Below are positions 12,681-22,560 of a DNA stretch of 64,000 nucleotides, in pieces. A program made the translations under genes and the position numbers. A model generated the notes under the pieces. The model had not been told where the DNA came from, made no database searches, and saw only the letters and a program-made list of their open reading frames with translations. Positions within the stretch are counted from its first letter, which is position 1. Each line of letters starts with the position of its first letter. This DNA comes from Dasypus novemcinctus (Eukaryota; Chordata; Mammalia; Cingulata; Dasypodidae). The stretch covers positions 121,753,225 to 121,817,224 of the forward strand of contig NC_080683.1 of NCBI RefSeq assembly GCF_030445035.2. Direction: 5' to 3'.

Positions 12681-13077
12681 AAATTTTTTTTAAATTTATT
12701 TTTCTCCCCTTCTCCACCACCCCAGTTGTCTGTTCTCTGTGTCTATTCACTGCATGTTCTTATTTTGTCCGCTTCTGTTCTTGTCAGCGGCATGGGAATC
12801 TGTGTTTCTTCTTTGTTGTGTCAGCTCTCCATGTGTGTGGCGCCATTCTTGGGCAGGCTGAACTTTCTTTCGTGCTGGACGGCTCTCCTTATGGGGCACA
12901 CTCCTTGCGCATGGGGCTCCCCTACATGGGGACACCCCTGCGTGGCAGGGCACTCCTTGTGCGCATCAGCACTGCGCATGGGCCAGCTGCACACAGGTCA
13001 AGGAGGCCCGGGGTTTGAACCACGGACCTCCCATGTGGTAGACAGATGCCCTAACCACTGGGCCAAGTCCGCTTCCC
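12681..13077 (-). mobile_element. tRNA-derived SINE inside L1 ORF2 3' end
   Basis: The reversed tail is AAATTTATTTTTCTCCCC and the reversed head is CACTGGGCCAAGTCCGCTTC. The direct repeat TGGATATAAAA at 12670-12680 and 13078-13088 marks the insertion. The 191-codon plus-strand frame at 12615-13190 is made of this SINE and L1 sequence. Confidence 0.92.
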
Positions 13078-15181
13078 TGGATATAAAATTTAAGAGACCC
13101 CCACTTACTACAAGGTCTTGTAGTTGTTTCCCTACATTATCTTCTGGGAGTTTTATGGTCCTGGCTTTTATGTTTAGGTCTTTGATCTGATCCATGTTGA
13201 TTATTGTATAGGTGGTGAGATAGGGGTCTTCTTTCATTCTTTTGGTATGGATATACAGTTCTCCCAGCACCATTTGTTGAAAAGACTTTTCTGCCCCAGA
13301 TAACTGGATTTGGTTGGTTTATCAAAAATCGGTTGTCCATAGACATGAGGGTCTATTTCTTAACTCTCAATTCAATTCCATTGATTAGTGGGTCTATTTT
13401 TATGCCAATACCATGCTGTTTTGACCACTGTAGCTTTATAATACAGATCAAAGTCAGGAAACGCGAGCCCTCCAGATTCACTCTAATTTTTTAGGATGTT
13501 ATTTGGGACACCTTTCCCTTCCAAATAAATTTGATAAATGACTTTTCTATTCCTGTAAAATAGATTTTTGGAATTTTGATTGATATTGTATTGAATCTAT
13601 AAATCAATTGCTATGTTTAGTCTTCTAATTCATGAACATAGAATGTCCTTCCTTTTGTTCAGATCTTCCTTGATTTCCTTTAGCAGTGTTTTGTAGTTTT
13701 CTGAATACAGATCCTTTACTTTCCTGTTTAAATATTTGAGTCTTTTTGTTGCTATTATAAAAAAATTTTTTTCTTGATTTCTTCCTCAGCTTCCTCATCA
13801 CTAGTGTATACAAATGCTACTAATTTTTGCATGTTGATCTTGTATCCTGCCACTTTGCTGAGCTCATTTATTAGTTCCAATAACTTCGTTGTAGATATTT
13901 TGAGATTTTCTAAATATAGGATCATGCCATCTGCAAATAGTGCAAGATTTACTTCCTTTTTTCCAATTTGGATGACTTTTATTTCTTTTTCTTGCCTAAC
14001 TGCTCAAACTAGAACTTCTAGCAAGAAGTTGAATAATAGTTATAACAGTGGGCATACATGTCTCGTTCCTGATCTTAGAGGGAAAGCTTTCAACCTCTCC
14101 CCTTTGAGCACAATACTGGCTAGTGGTTTTCATATATACCCTTTACTATGTTGAGGAACTTTCTTTCTATCCCTATTATTTGAAGTGTTTTTATCAAGAA
14201 AGGATGCTAGATTTTGTCACGTGCATTTTCTGTATCAATTGAGATGTTCATATGGCTTTTCTCTTTAATTTGTTAGTATGATATATTACATTAGTTGACT
14301 TTTATGTTGAACCACCCTTGCATACCAGAAATAAAACCCCCTTGATCATTGTGTACAATTCTTTTAATATGCTGTTGGATTTGATTTGCAAATATTTTTT
14401 TCAGAATTTTTGCATCTATGTTCATTAGAGAGATTGAGCTGTAATTTTCTTTTCTTATAGTATCTTTATCTGGCTTTGGTATTAGAATGATGTTGGCTTC
14501 ATAAAATGTTTTGGGTCATTTTCCATCCTTTTCAATTTTTTGGAAGAGTTTAAACAGGATTGGTATTAATTCTTCTTGAAGTATTTGGTAGAATTCACCT
14601 GTGAAGCCCTCTGGTCCTGGGGTTTTCTTTGTTAGAAGATTTTTGATGACTGATTTAATCTCTTTATTTGTGATTGGTTTGCTGAGTTCCTGTATTTCTC
14701 GTAGAGTCAACATAGGTTGTTTGTGTATCTCTAGGAATTTGTTCATTTCATCTAGGTTGTCTAATCTGCTGGCATAGAGTTTCTCAAAGTATCCTCTTAT
14801 AATATTTTTTTTATTTCTTTGGGGTCAGTCATAATGTCTCCTCTTTCATTCCTGATTCTATTTATTTGCACCTTCTCTCTTTTCTTTCTTTGTTAGTCTA
14901 GCTAGGGGTTTGTCAATTTTATTGATCGTCTCGAATAAACAGCTTTTGGTTTTGTTGATTTTCTCTATTTTTTGTTGTTGTTGTTCTCAGTTTCATTTTT
15001 GTTCTAACCTTTGTTATTTCTTTCTTTCTGCTTACTTTGGGATTGGTTTGCTGTTATTTTTATAGTTTCACCAGTTGATCAGTTAGATCTTTGATTTTAG
15101 CTCTTGCTTCTTTTTTAATATAGACATTTAGGGCTATAAATTTCCCTCTTGGCACTGCCTTTGCTGAATCCCATAAGTTTT

Positions 15182-15341
15182 TTTTAAAGACTTATTTTAT
15201 TTATTTATTCTCTCCACACACTCATTGTTTGCACTTGCTGTGTCTATTTTCTTTGTTTCCTTTGGAGGAACAAGGAACCGAACTCAGGACCTCTGATGTG
15301 GGAGGAAGGTGCTTAATTGCTGGAGCCACCTCTGCTCCCTT
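15182..15341 (-). mobile_element. Short SINE inside L1 ORF2
   Basis: AAAGACTTATTTTATTTATT (reversed tail) to GGAGCCACCTCTGCTCCC (reversed tRNA head). It lies between two copies of the L1 target CCATAAGTTT / CCGTAAGTTT (15171-15180 and 15342-15351). Confidence 0.87.
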
Positions 15342-15352
15342 CCGTAAGTTTT

Positions 15353-15662
15353 TTTTTTTTTTTCAATTTTTAAAGAAGCTTTAGATTACATGAGTGTTTC
15401 ATAAAAAACATAGAGATTCCCATATCCACCCTCACCCCCTCCCCCACTTTCCCACATTAACAATATCTTTCATTATTGTGGTATATTTGTTACAATTGAT
15501 GAACACATATTGAAGCATTGTACTAACCATGAACTGTACTTTATATTATAGTTTATACTCTGCCCCACACAAATATAGATTATGACAAAATGTATAATGG
15601 CCTATATCCATCATCACGATGTTATGCAGGACAATTCCAATGCCCCAAAAATGCCCTCAGTA
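15353..15662 (-). mobile_element. Poly(A)-element copy inserted beside the SINE
   Basis: It begins with a T run (reversed poly(A)) and continues TTCCCATATCCACCC, TAACAATATCTTTCATTA and TGGTATATTTGTTACAATT, matching 26160-26400 closely. It is 5'-truncated at GGACAATTCCAATGCCCC. The L1 target TCCCATAAGTTTT recurs just after it (15663-15675). Confidence 0.82.
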
Positions 15663-16245
15663 TCCCATAAGTTTTGATAAGTTGTGTTCTCATTTTCATT
15701 TTTCTTAAGCTTTATTTTTTGCAATTTCTTTTTTGACCCACTGATTGTTTAGGAGTATGCTGTTTAGCCTCCAAATATTTGCAAATTTCCCCCTTTCCTG
15801 CCTATTACTGATTTCCTGCTTCATTCCATTAGGATTAGAGAAGGTGCTTTGTAAATTTCAATATTCTTGAATTTATGGAGAGCTGTGTTGTGACCCAGCA
15901 TGTGGTCTATGGTGGAGAGAGATCCATGAGCCCCTGAGAAGAATGTGTAACTTGCTGATTTGGGGTGCAGTGTTCTGTACATCCATCAGGCCCAGCTCAT
16001 TTATCATATTGTTCAAGTTCTCTCTTTCCTTGTTGATCTTCTGTCTAGTTTTTCTATCTAGTAATGTGTGTGGTGTAATGAAGTCTCCAGCAATTATTGT
16101 AGAGACATCTATTTCTCCTTTCAGTTTTACCAAAGCTTGCTTCATGTATTTTGGGGCACCCTGATTAAGTGCATTGATATATATGACTGTGACTCCTTCC
16201 TGGTGGATTACCCATTTTCTTAATATATGATGGCCTTATGCATCT

Positions 16246-17322
16246 TGTATTAGTCAGCCAAAGGGGCGCTGTTGAAATTGGTTAGTTTTATAAAGGGAAT
16301 TTATTTGAGGTAGAAGCTTACAGTTACCAGGTCATAAAGCTTAAGTTACTTCCCTCACCAAACTATTTTGCCATGTGTTGGAGCAAGATGGTTGCTGATA
16401 TCTGCCAGGGTTCAGGCTTCCTGGGCTCCACTCCTCTGTTTTCTCCACAAGGTCAGCTATATAGATTATAAGGCTTTTTAGTCTTTGCCTCGCTCCACAA
16501 AGCCAACTGTAGACTATTAGGTGAATGGCTTATCTCTCTTCCCAGTGCCTTCTCTCTTTCCTCACAACCAAGCACCTCTGTGTGTTTACTTCCCAGGGCT
16601 GCAGATCAAGACTCCAGTATCAAAATTCCAGCATCAAAACTCCAGCATCAAAACTCCAACATCAAAACTCCAACATCGGGGAGCAGACTTGGCCCAATGG
16701 ATAGGGCGTCCACCTACCACATGGGAGGCCCACGGTTCAACCCCGGGCCTCCTTGACATGTGTGGAGCTGGCCCATGTGCAGTGCTGATGCATGCAAGGA
16801 GTGCCGTGCCATGCAGGGGTGTCCCCTGCGTAGGGGAGTTCCACACGCAAGGAGTGTGCCCCATAAGGAGAGCCGCCCAGCGCAAAAGAGTGCAGCCTGC
16901 CCAAGAATGGTGTCACACACACGGAGAGCTGACACAACAAGATGACACAACAAAAAGAAACACAGATTCCCGGTGCCGCTGATAAGGATAGAAGCGATCA
17001 CAGAAGAACTACACAGTGAATGGACACAGAGAGCAGACAACTGGGGGAGTGGGGGAAGGGGAGAGAAATAAATAAAAAATAAATCTTTAAAAAAAAAACA
17101 AAAAAAACTCCAACATCAAAACTCCAACTCTCTCCTTTTGCCATGTCTTTTATCTGTGAGTCCCCACCCACCAAGAGGTGGGGAATCAATGTCCTACTGA
17201 CATGGCCCAATCAAAGCCCTAATCATAATTTAATTAAGTAAATGTGACACTTCAGACAGACCAGTTTACAAACATAATCCAGTATCTATTTTTGGAATTC
17301 ATAATTGTATCAAACTGCTATA
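16246..17322 (-). mobile_element. MaLR-like LTR carrying a nested SINE
   Basis: It starts TGTATTAGTCAGCCAAAGGG, the reverse complement of a typical MaLR 3' end (GACTAATACA). It ends GTATCAAACTGCTATA, the reversed LTR start. Without the SINE at 16678-17103 it is about 650 bp. It contains a 14-bp tandem repeat (ATCAAAACTCCAAC) at about 16615-16677 that continues after the SINE. Confidence 0.78.
16678..17103 (+). mobile_element. tRNA-derived SINE nested in the LTR
   Basis: The head GGAGCAGACTTGGCCCAATG and B box GGTTCAACCCC are followed by the long-form body and an A-rich tail. It is flanked by AAAACTCCAACATC at 16664-16677 and 17104-17117. The LTR already contains tandem copies of this word, so it is suggestive of a target duplication rather than proof. 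Confidence 0.92.
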
Positions 17323-17419
17323 TATGTCATCAATTTTTTGCATTTAAAGCCTGTTTTGTATGGCACCAGTATAACTACCCCTGCTTTCTTTTGGTTACTA
17401 TTTGCATGAAATATCTTTT

Positions 17420-17828
17420 TTTTTAAGATTTATTTATTTATTTATTTCTCTCCCCTCGCCCCCTATCCGGGTTGTCTGTTCTCTGTGTCTATTTGCTGCA
17501 TCTTGTCTGCTTCTGTTGTTGTCGGCGGCACAGGAATCTGTGTCTCTTTTTGTTGCCTCATCTTGTTGTGTCAGCTCTCCGTGTGTGCAGTGCCATTCTT
17601 AGGCAGGCTGCACTTTCTTTCACGCTGGGCGGCTCTCCTTACGGGGGGCACTCCTTGCACGTGCGGCTCCCCTACGCAGGGACACCCCTGCATGGCACGG
17701 CACTCCTTAAGCGCATCAGCCCTGTGCATGGGCCAGCTCCACATGGGTCAAGGAGGCCCGGGGTTTGAACCATGGACCTCCCATGTGGTAAACGGATGCC
17801 CTAACCACTGGGCCAAGTCCATTTCCCT
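17420..17828 (-). mobile_element. tRNA-derived SINE inside L1 ORF2
   Basis: The reversed tail TTAAGATTTATTTATTTATT runs to the reversed head GGGCCAAGTCCATTTCCCT. The 16-bp flank GCATGAAATATCTTTT at 17404-17419 recurs as GCATAAAATATCTTTT at 17829-17844. Host L1 sequence is continuous when the SINE is removed. Confidence 0.93.
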
Positions 17829-18094
17829 GCATAAAATATCTTTTTCCAACCTTTCACTTTCAAGGCATTCCTTACTTCAACCATGTTATCCTTTGCTTTC
17901 ATATGTCATTTCTTATTTCTGTCCATCTTTTTGCCCTTTTGGTTACCCTTTCTGATAGTCTTCACTTACCTGCAAGATTCTCTCTCTACTCTTATTTTCT
18001 GGCTACAGAACTCCCTTACAGTGTTTCTTGCAGAGCTGGATTCTTGTTTGTGAACTCTCTTCATGTCTGTTTTTCTGTGAATATTTTAAACTCA

Positions 18095-18705
18095 CCTGGG
18101 GCTAGGCAGGGAAGGAGTTTCTGAGTGTGGCTCTGCTCTGCTGATAGCTGCCGTCTTTGTCTCTTTGAAAGAATAGCACTTGGGAGAGTCATGTGTCCCT
18201 CGAAGCTGTCAAAGCTTGAAAAACAGGAGCAGAGGAAGGTGAAGATCAGAGCCCAGGGGACTTCCAAATCAAGCAAAGAATGAAACATTCTAGGCAAAGA
18301 AGAGTGCAGCACCAGCAGTGGGACTGAGGGGGTGTGTCTTCTGAGTGGGAACCATAGACTTGTAGATGGAGACCCCAGTTCCTTATCATTGGTCAGAACT
18401 GGATCCTGCAAAGTTTGGGCAAATTGCTAAATACCTGTAGCAGTGTACTGCTTTAAGGCTCTGGAAATGAAATGTGGAAAAGGAAGACCAGAAATAAGAA
18501 ATTGGGAACCTGAGTAGCCCTACAAAAACAAAACAAAACAAAAAACAACCAAAGGAACATTACTTTTTTTTGTAGTTTTTGTGCTCTGAGAGGGGAAGTG
18601 GGTCTGCCATTCCAGGAGTGTGTGCCCCATTTTCATGCTGTCTGTAGTGTTTGCAACATTGTTTCATAAACTGGGGCCAGTGTGAAGGTATAACAAGAAC
18701 AATCA
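18095..18705 (+). mobile_element. Anonymous insert interrupting the L1
   Basis: L1 sequence stops after TTCTGTGAATATTTTAAACT near 18093 and resumes at about 18706 with ACTTGAAGGAAAGTGTTGCC; in related L1s these lie side by side. The inserted sequence contains an A-rich run (AAAACAAAACAAAACAAAAA) at about 18526-18546, suggesting a retroposed segment read on the plus strand, followed by about 160 further bases of other sequence. It matches nothing I recognise. It could be a processed pseudogene, an unlisted repeat, or an L1 variant region. Confidence 0.45.
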
Positions 18706-18739
18706 TCAAAACTTGAAGGAAAGTGTTGCCAGATAAAAA

Positions 18740-19560
18740 ATTCTTGGCTGTCAGTTTTTCTCTTTCAGTACCTTAATTATGTCATATCACTGCTTCCTCA
18801 CCTGCATGGCTTCTGTAAAGAAATTCACACTAAGTCTTATTGGACATCCCTTGTGTGTGGTTTTTCACTTCTCCCTTGTTGCTTTCAGAATTTTCTCTTT
18901 ATCTCTGGCAGTTGGAATTCTGAATATTATATGTCTTGGATTAGGTCTATCTGGATTTATTCCAATTGGAGTATGCTGTGCTTCCTGGCCACATAAATTC
19001 ATGTCTTTCATGAGAGTTGGGAAATTTTCAGCCATTATTTTCTCAAGTGCACATTTGCCCCCTTTCCCTTCTTGTCTCCTTCTGAAAGTCCCATAGCAGT
19101 ATGTTGGTGCACTTCATGCTATCATTCAGTTCCCTGAGCCCCTGCTCAATTTTTTCCATTCTTTTCTCTTTTCAAGTTCAGCTGTTCTGTCCTCTACCTC
19201 ACTGATTCTTTCTTCCATGATTTCAAATCTGCCATCGTGTGCCTTTATTGTATTTTTAATTGCACTTATTGTGTCTTTTATTCCTATAATCTCTTACTTT
19301 TCTATCCAAGGTTTCAAATTTTTCCTTGTGCTCATCCAGTATCTTTTTAATGTCTTTTATTTCTTTAACCATGTTATCATTTAACTCCATGATTTGACTT
19401 AGGAGATTTGTATGAACCTCATTGATTAGTTGTTTCAAGTCTGTTTCTTATCTGGTGTTTTAATTTGTTCCTTTGCTGGAGTCATATCTTCCATTTTCTT
19501 AGTATGGCTTAATAATTTTTTGCTGATGTCTAGGAATCTGATTCTGACGCTGAGTTTATT
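18740..19560 (-). pseudogene. L1 ORF1 remnant
   Basis: ORF1 encodes the RNA-binding trimeric coiled-coil protein of L1. On the minus strand, 19256-19438 is open with a heptad-like coiled coil (VKEIKDIKKILDEHKEKFE). Nearby minus-strand codons read FEIMEERISEVED, and 19018-19044 encodes EKIMAENFP, matching the conserved ORF1 motif EEIIAENFPNL. Stops break the frame, so no full-length protein can be made. Confidence 0.75.
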
Positions 19561-19596
19561 CTGATATTCAGTTTCTCTATCTTGCCTAGGGATTTT

Positions 19597-19851
19597 TTTT
19601 TATCCATACCGCCCCCCCACCCCCGCAACTTGCTCACTGTCCACTCTCTGTGTCCATTCACCATGCATTCTTCTGTGTCTGCTTAACTCCCTTTGTTGCA
19701 TCATCTTGCTGCATCAGCTCTCTGCATGCGCAGGCCATCAGCTCTCTGTGGGTGCAGGCCAACTTGCCTTCACAAGGAGGACCTGGGACATGAACCCAGG
19801 ACCTCCCATATGGTAGATGGGAGCCCAATCAATTGAGTCACAGCCACTTCC
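19597..19851 (-). mobile_element. tRNA-derived SINE with perfect 16-bp target duplication
   Basis: The direct repeat CTTGCCTAGGGATTTT sits at 19581-19596 and 19852-19867. The interior has the reversed head CAATTGAGTCACAGCCACTT and the module TCTGTGTCCATTCACCATGC, placing it with the 10071 subfamily rather than with the long SINE form. Confidence 0.92.
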
Positions 19852-20339
19852 CTTGCCTAGGGATTTTAAATAGGCAAGGATTTAAATAGCTGTCTGCTAT
19901 CACTGTTCTTTGACTCTTGATTCAACTTATTCTAGATATTTAGGATTAGCCCTGTTGAAATGCTCAAACCAGAGCTAAGGATCCAGTAATGGGGTACAGG
20001 CCAATTTCCAAAGTCCTTGGAGAGGGGGACAGTAAAGTCACCTGATAGCCTGTTTATTTTATTTTTTTCTCTTTTTGTTCACTTTTCTGGTTTGTCAGCA
20101 GATGGTACTATTTGGCAGACCTCTCAGTTTCCAGACCCCTAGTGCTGGGGAGGAAGGCATTCAGTGTAACTCAGGGGCAGGTGGGTGGTGCAGGAGCAGT
20201 GTCCTCAGGGCTGCCCAGGCCTCACAAGCAAACTTTCTCCGAAGCTCTTCTCCACCCTTGGTTAGCCACACCCTCTCCCCGCCTCTTCAGGAACCAGCCC
20301 AGGGTGGTAGGGAGGGTGTTTAAGAAAACTATAGTGTTG

Positions 20340-22104
20340 GAATCTGTACATCAGTTTCAGGAAATATGACATGAATAAGTTAAAAGATTATTGCTGTGCA
20401 AGGGGAAAGGTTTTATGGTGGATCTGGGGAAATACTATATATTGTATATATGAATTTCAGTGATCTAAGACTCTTCTGAAGCTGACATTATGTTGGGATT
20501 CACTTTACGGGAAGTTTTGGATCACAGAGTGGTTCAACAATGGCAGCGGAGGAATACTGATATGGGATGTTATTGACAGGATATATATGGTTGACAGGGA
20601 GTTATACAGGGCATATGCCCAGGGTATATGGTAATGTCTATATATACTCATAGTGGAAACAAAAACAACAGCTGGGGGGGTACTGGGCTCCTGGCCGGGG
20701 GGTCACTGTTGTGGGCCCTGGGAGAGCAGCGGCAATCCTCCAGGTGCAACGGCAAGAACCAGGAAGGAAGGAGGGCCCAACAGTGGGCTCGTGATACTAA
20801 TGGTTACACTTTTGAGCCTATACACCTGCAATAAGAACAAGGCCTAGAGTAGCATTGTGCCTGGGGGTTTCCTCCTGACAGCCTGCATGTTACTCAAATG
20901 TGGCCACTCTCACAGCCAAACTCAGCGTGTAGATGCGATACATTCCCCCCAGCGTGGGACATGACACCCGGGGATGAGCCTCCCTGGCACCGAGGGATCA
21001 CTACCACATACCAGCTGAAGAAGCAACTAGAAAATGACCTTGAATTAAAGATTCAATGCGGAACAGCAGAATATACCTGTCTACATATAATGACATGACT
21101 TCAGGAAGCTGTTTGACCTAATGTAAGGGGGAAATGGAAAGGAGAAATGAGATTATAAGGCTGTGAGTCTCTAAAAAAGAGTCTGGAGGTTGTCAGAAGG
21201 AATACCCCTATGTACAACTGAACAGAGTCTAAGAGACAGATAAGGTAGATACAACCCCAGGTATTGGTTCTTTTGAGGGATAAAGAGACCCACGGGTTCT
21301 ATGGTCATGGCAGAAGGGGTTCACTGCCATGACAGATAGCCCTTCTTTGGAGCTGGTGTTTCTGCGTGATGGAATTGGACTCAGAGGGGATCTCTTTTCA
21401 CAAGACTTGCATGCTACTTTATTGGAATTGTAGTCGGTGCTGGGTTTAAGATATATGTAGGGGATTTGAATCTCTGGACTGATAATATGACACCCAGGCC
21501 CAGAGCCTCAACAGACTTCAGCTCCTACACTTTGATTTATTGGACTTACTCCACTCAGGTAACATGGAGTTGAAGAAGATCAACCATCACAACATGGAGC
21601 CTAGAGTGTCTACAACTGGAAGCGGGAGGAGTGCATCCAGTACCCATATGGAATCTAAGCCCTCACTTGACATAGATGTGCAATGGACACAACCAATCCA
21701 ATGTCCACAGAGAAAATGTGGAATGGGTGTGGGAACGGTAACCATGGTAGCTGCTGGGTGTGGGGAACGGGAGGAAGAGATGAGATGTGGAGGCGTTTTC
21801 GGGACGTGGAGTTGTCCTGGATAGTGCTTCACAGACAATTACGGGACATTATAGATCCCCCCAGGGCCCACTGGATGGAACGTGAGAGAGTCTGGGCTAT
21901 GATGTGGACCATTGACTATGGGGTGCAGTGATGCTCAGAGATGAACTTACCAGGTGCAATGGATGTGTCATGATGATGGGAGAGAGTGTTGCTGTGGGGG
22001 GAGTGGGGGGCGGGGGCGGTGGGGTTGAATGGGACCTCATATTTTTCATAATGTAATTTATAAATAAATAAATAAATAAATAATTAAAAAAAAAAAAAAA
22101 AAAA
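20340..22104 (+). mobile_element. Sense copy of the ORF-less poly(A) element
   Basis: The right end is unambiguous: GGGACCTCATATTTTTCATA, a run of TAAATAAATAAA, then about 20 A. The left end is approximate. The body (for example GGGACATGACACCCGGGGAT, GAGCCTCCCTGGCACCGAGG) is the reverse complement of 36311-37973. It has no frame longer than about 94 codons and no frame shared between copies. Poly(A) and variable 5' ends imply L1-mobilised retroposition. It may be the long 3' region of a lineage-specific L1 or HAL1-type element. Confidence 0.75.
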
Positions 22105-22560
22105 GAAGTCAAATGATCTTTAACTCCCTTCCAGCTTTCAGTACAAACAATACCATAGCCCCAGCTGACCTGGAAGTGTGCAGCCCTCCAATGCAGCTAA
22201 GTTCAATGACCAAACTGCATTTGTTGTAGGCTGTGTCTCTCCCTCTCCCCCTTTCTTGGGGAAGAGGACCCCTGCAACTCTGTCAGCCCACAGCTGCTGT
22301 AGTCTACAGACTGCTGTTTGCTCCAAGGTTGGGGGGATGGGTGCCCCCTGCTGCTTGCAGCTCTACTCATGGATTTTTCAGGCAGCTGAGATTCCTTTCC
22401 TTTGCTCCTCTCTTCTGGGTGGTGTCTCACCTTCCCCTGGTGTCCTGAGCCCCAGAGCAGCTCTCCAGACAGACTCTACCTGCCTTTCACTCTTTTCTAG
22501 AGACAGAAGTGATCCCTCTGCTTCTCTAATCCTCCATTTTCCTGGAAGTGGTCTGGATGT
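22105..22560 (-). mobile_element. 5'UTR end of the old L1
   Basis: Moderately GC-rich sequence (LINE-1 5'UTR-like CCC/CTGC runs) continuing 19868-20340 after the inserted element is removed. On the minus strand it starts at CCAGGAAAATGGAGGATTAG near 22550. The overlapping frames at 22178-22567 are not conserved coding sequence. Confidence 0.6.

Larger units (their letters stand above)
12990..18090 (-). pseudogene. L1 ORF2 remnant (endonuclease plus reverse transcriptase)
   Basis: ORF2 encodes the L1 endonuclease/reverse transcriptase used for target-primed retrotransposition. Recognisable minus-strand pieces are the RT N-terminal segment at 14516-14746 (KKTPGPEGFTGEFYQ motif) and the endonuclease C-terminal part at 15873-16145 (GDFITP then TRQKINKE). 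The C-terminal/3' segment with DPYLTTY and KARTIKLPE is at about 13090-13270. Frames change between pieces, and four or more insertions interrupt the gene. The endonuclease motif normally reads GDFNTP; here Asn is Ile, which would remove an active-site residue. Confidence 0.85.
10605..22560 (-). mobile_element. Full-length old L1, split by nested insertions
   Basis: Scattered L1 segments here are collinear on the minus strand: 3'UTR at 10605-12560, ORF2 from about 13000 to 18090, ORF1 at about 18740-19560, and 5'UTR from about 19560 to 22560. Removing the inserted elements annotated within it leaves roughly 7 kb, a normal full-length L1. The presumed 5' start reads, on the minus strand, CCAGGAAAATGGAGGATTAG, resembling known L1 5' ends. 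Every ORF is broken by stops and frameshifts, so the element is dead. Its exact subfamily cannot be assigned by eye. Confidence 0.8.

Noticed and set aside
12615..13190. 191-codon open frame with cysteine-rich peptide
   Set aside because: It is composed of a SINE body plus flanking L1. Similar frames appear at 5037, 17485 and 34816, all in SINEs.
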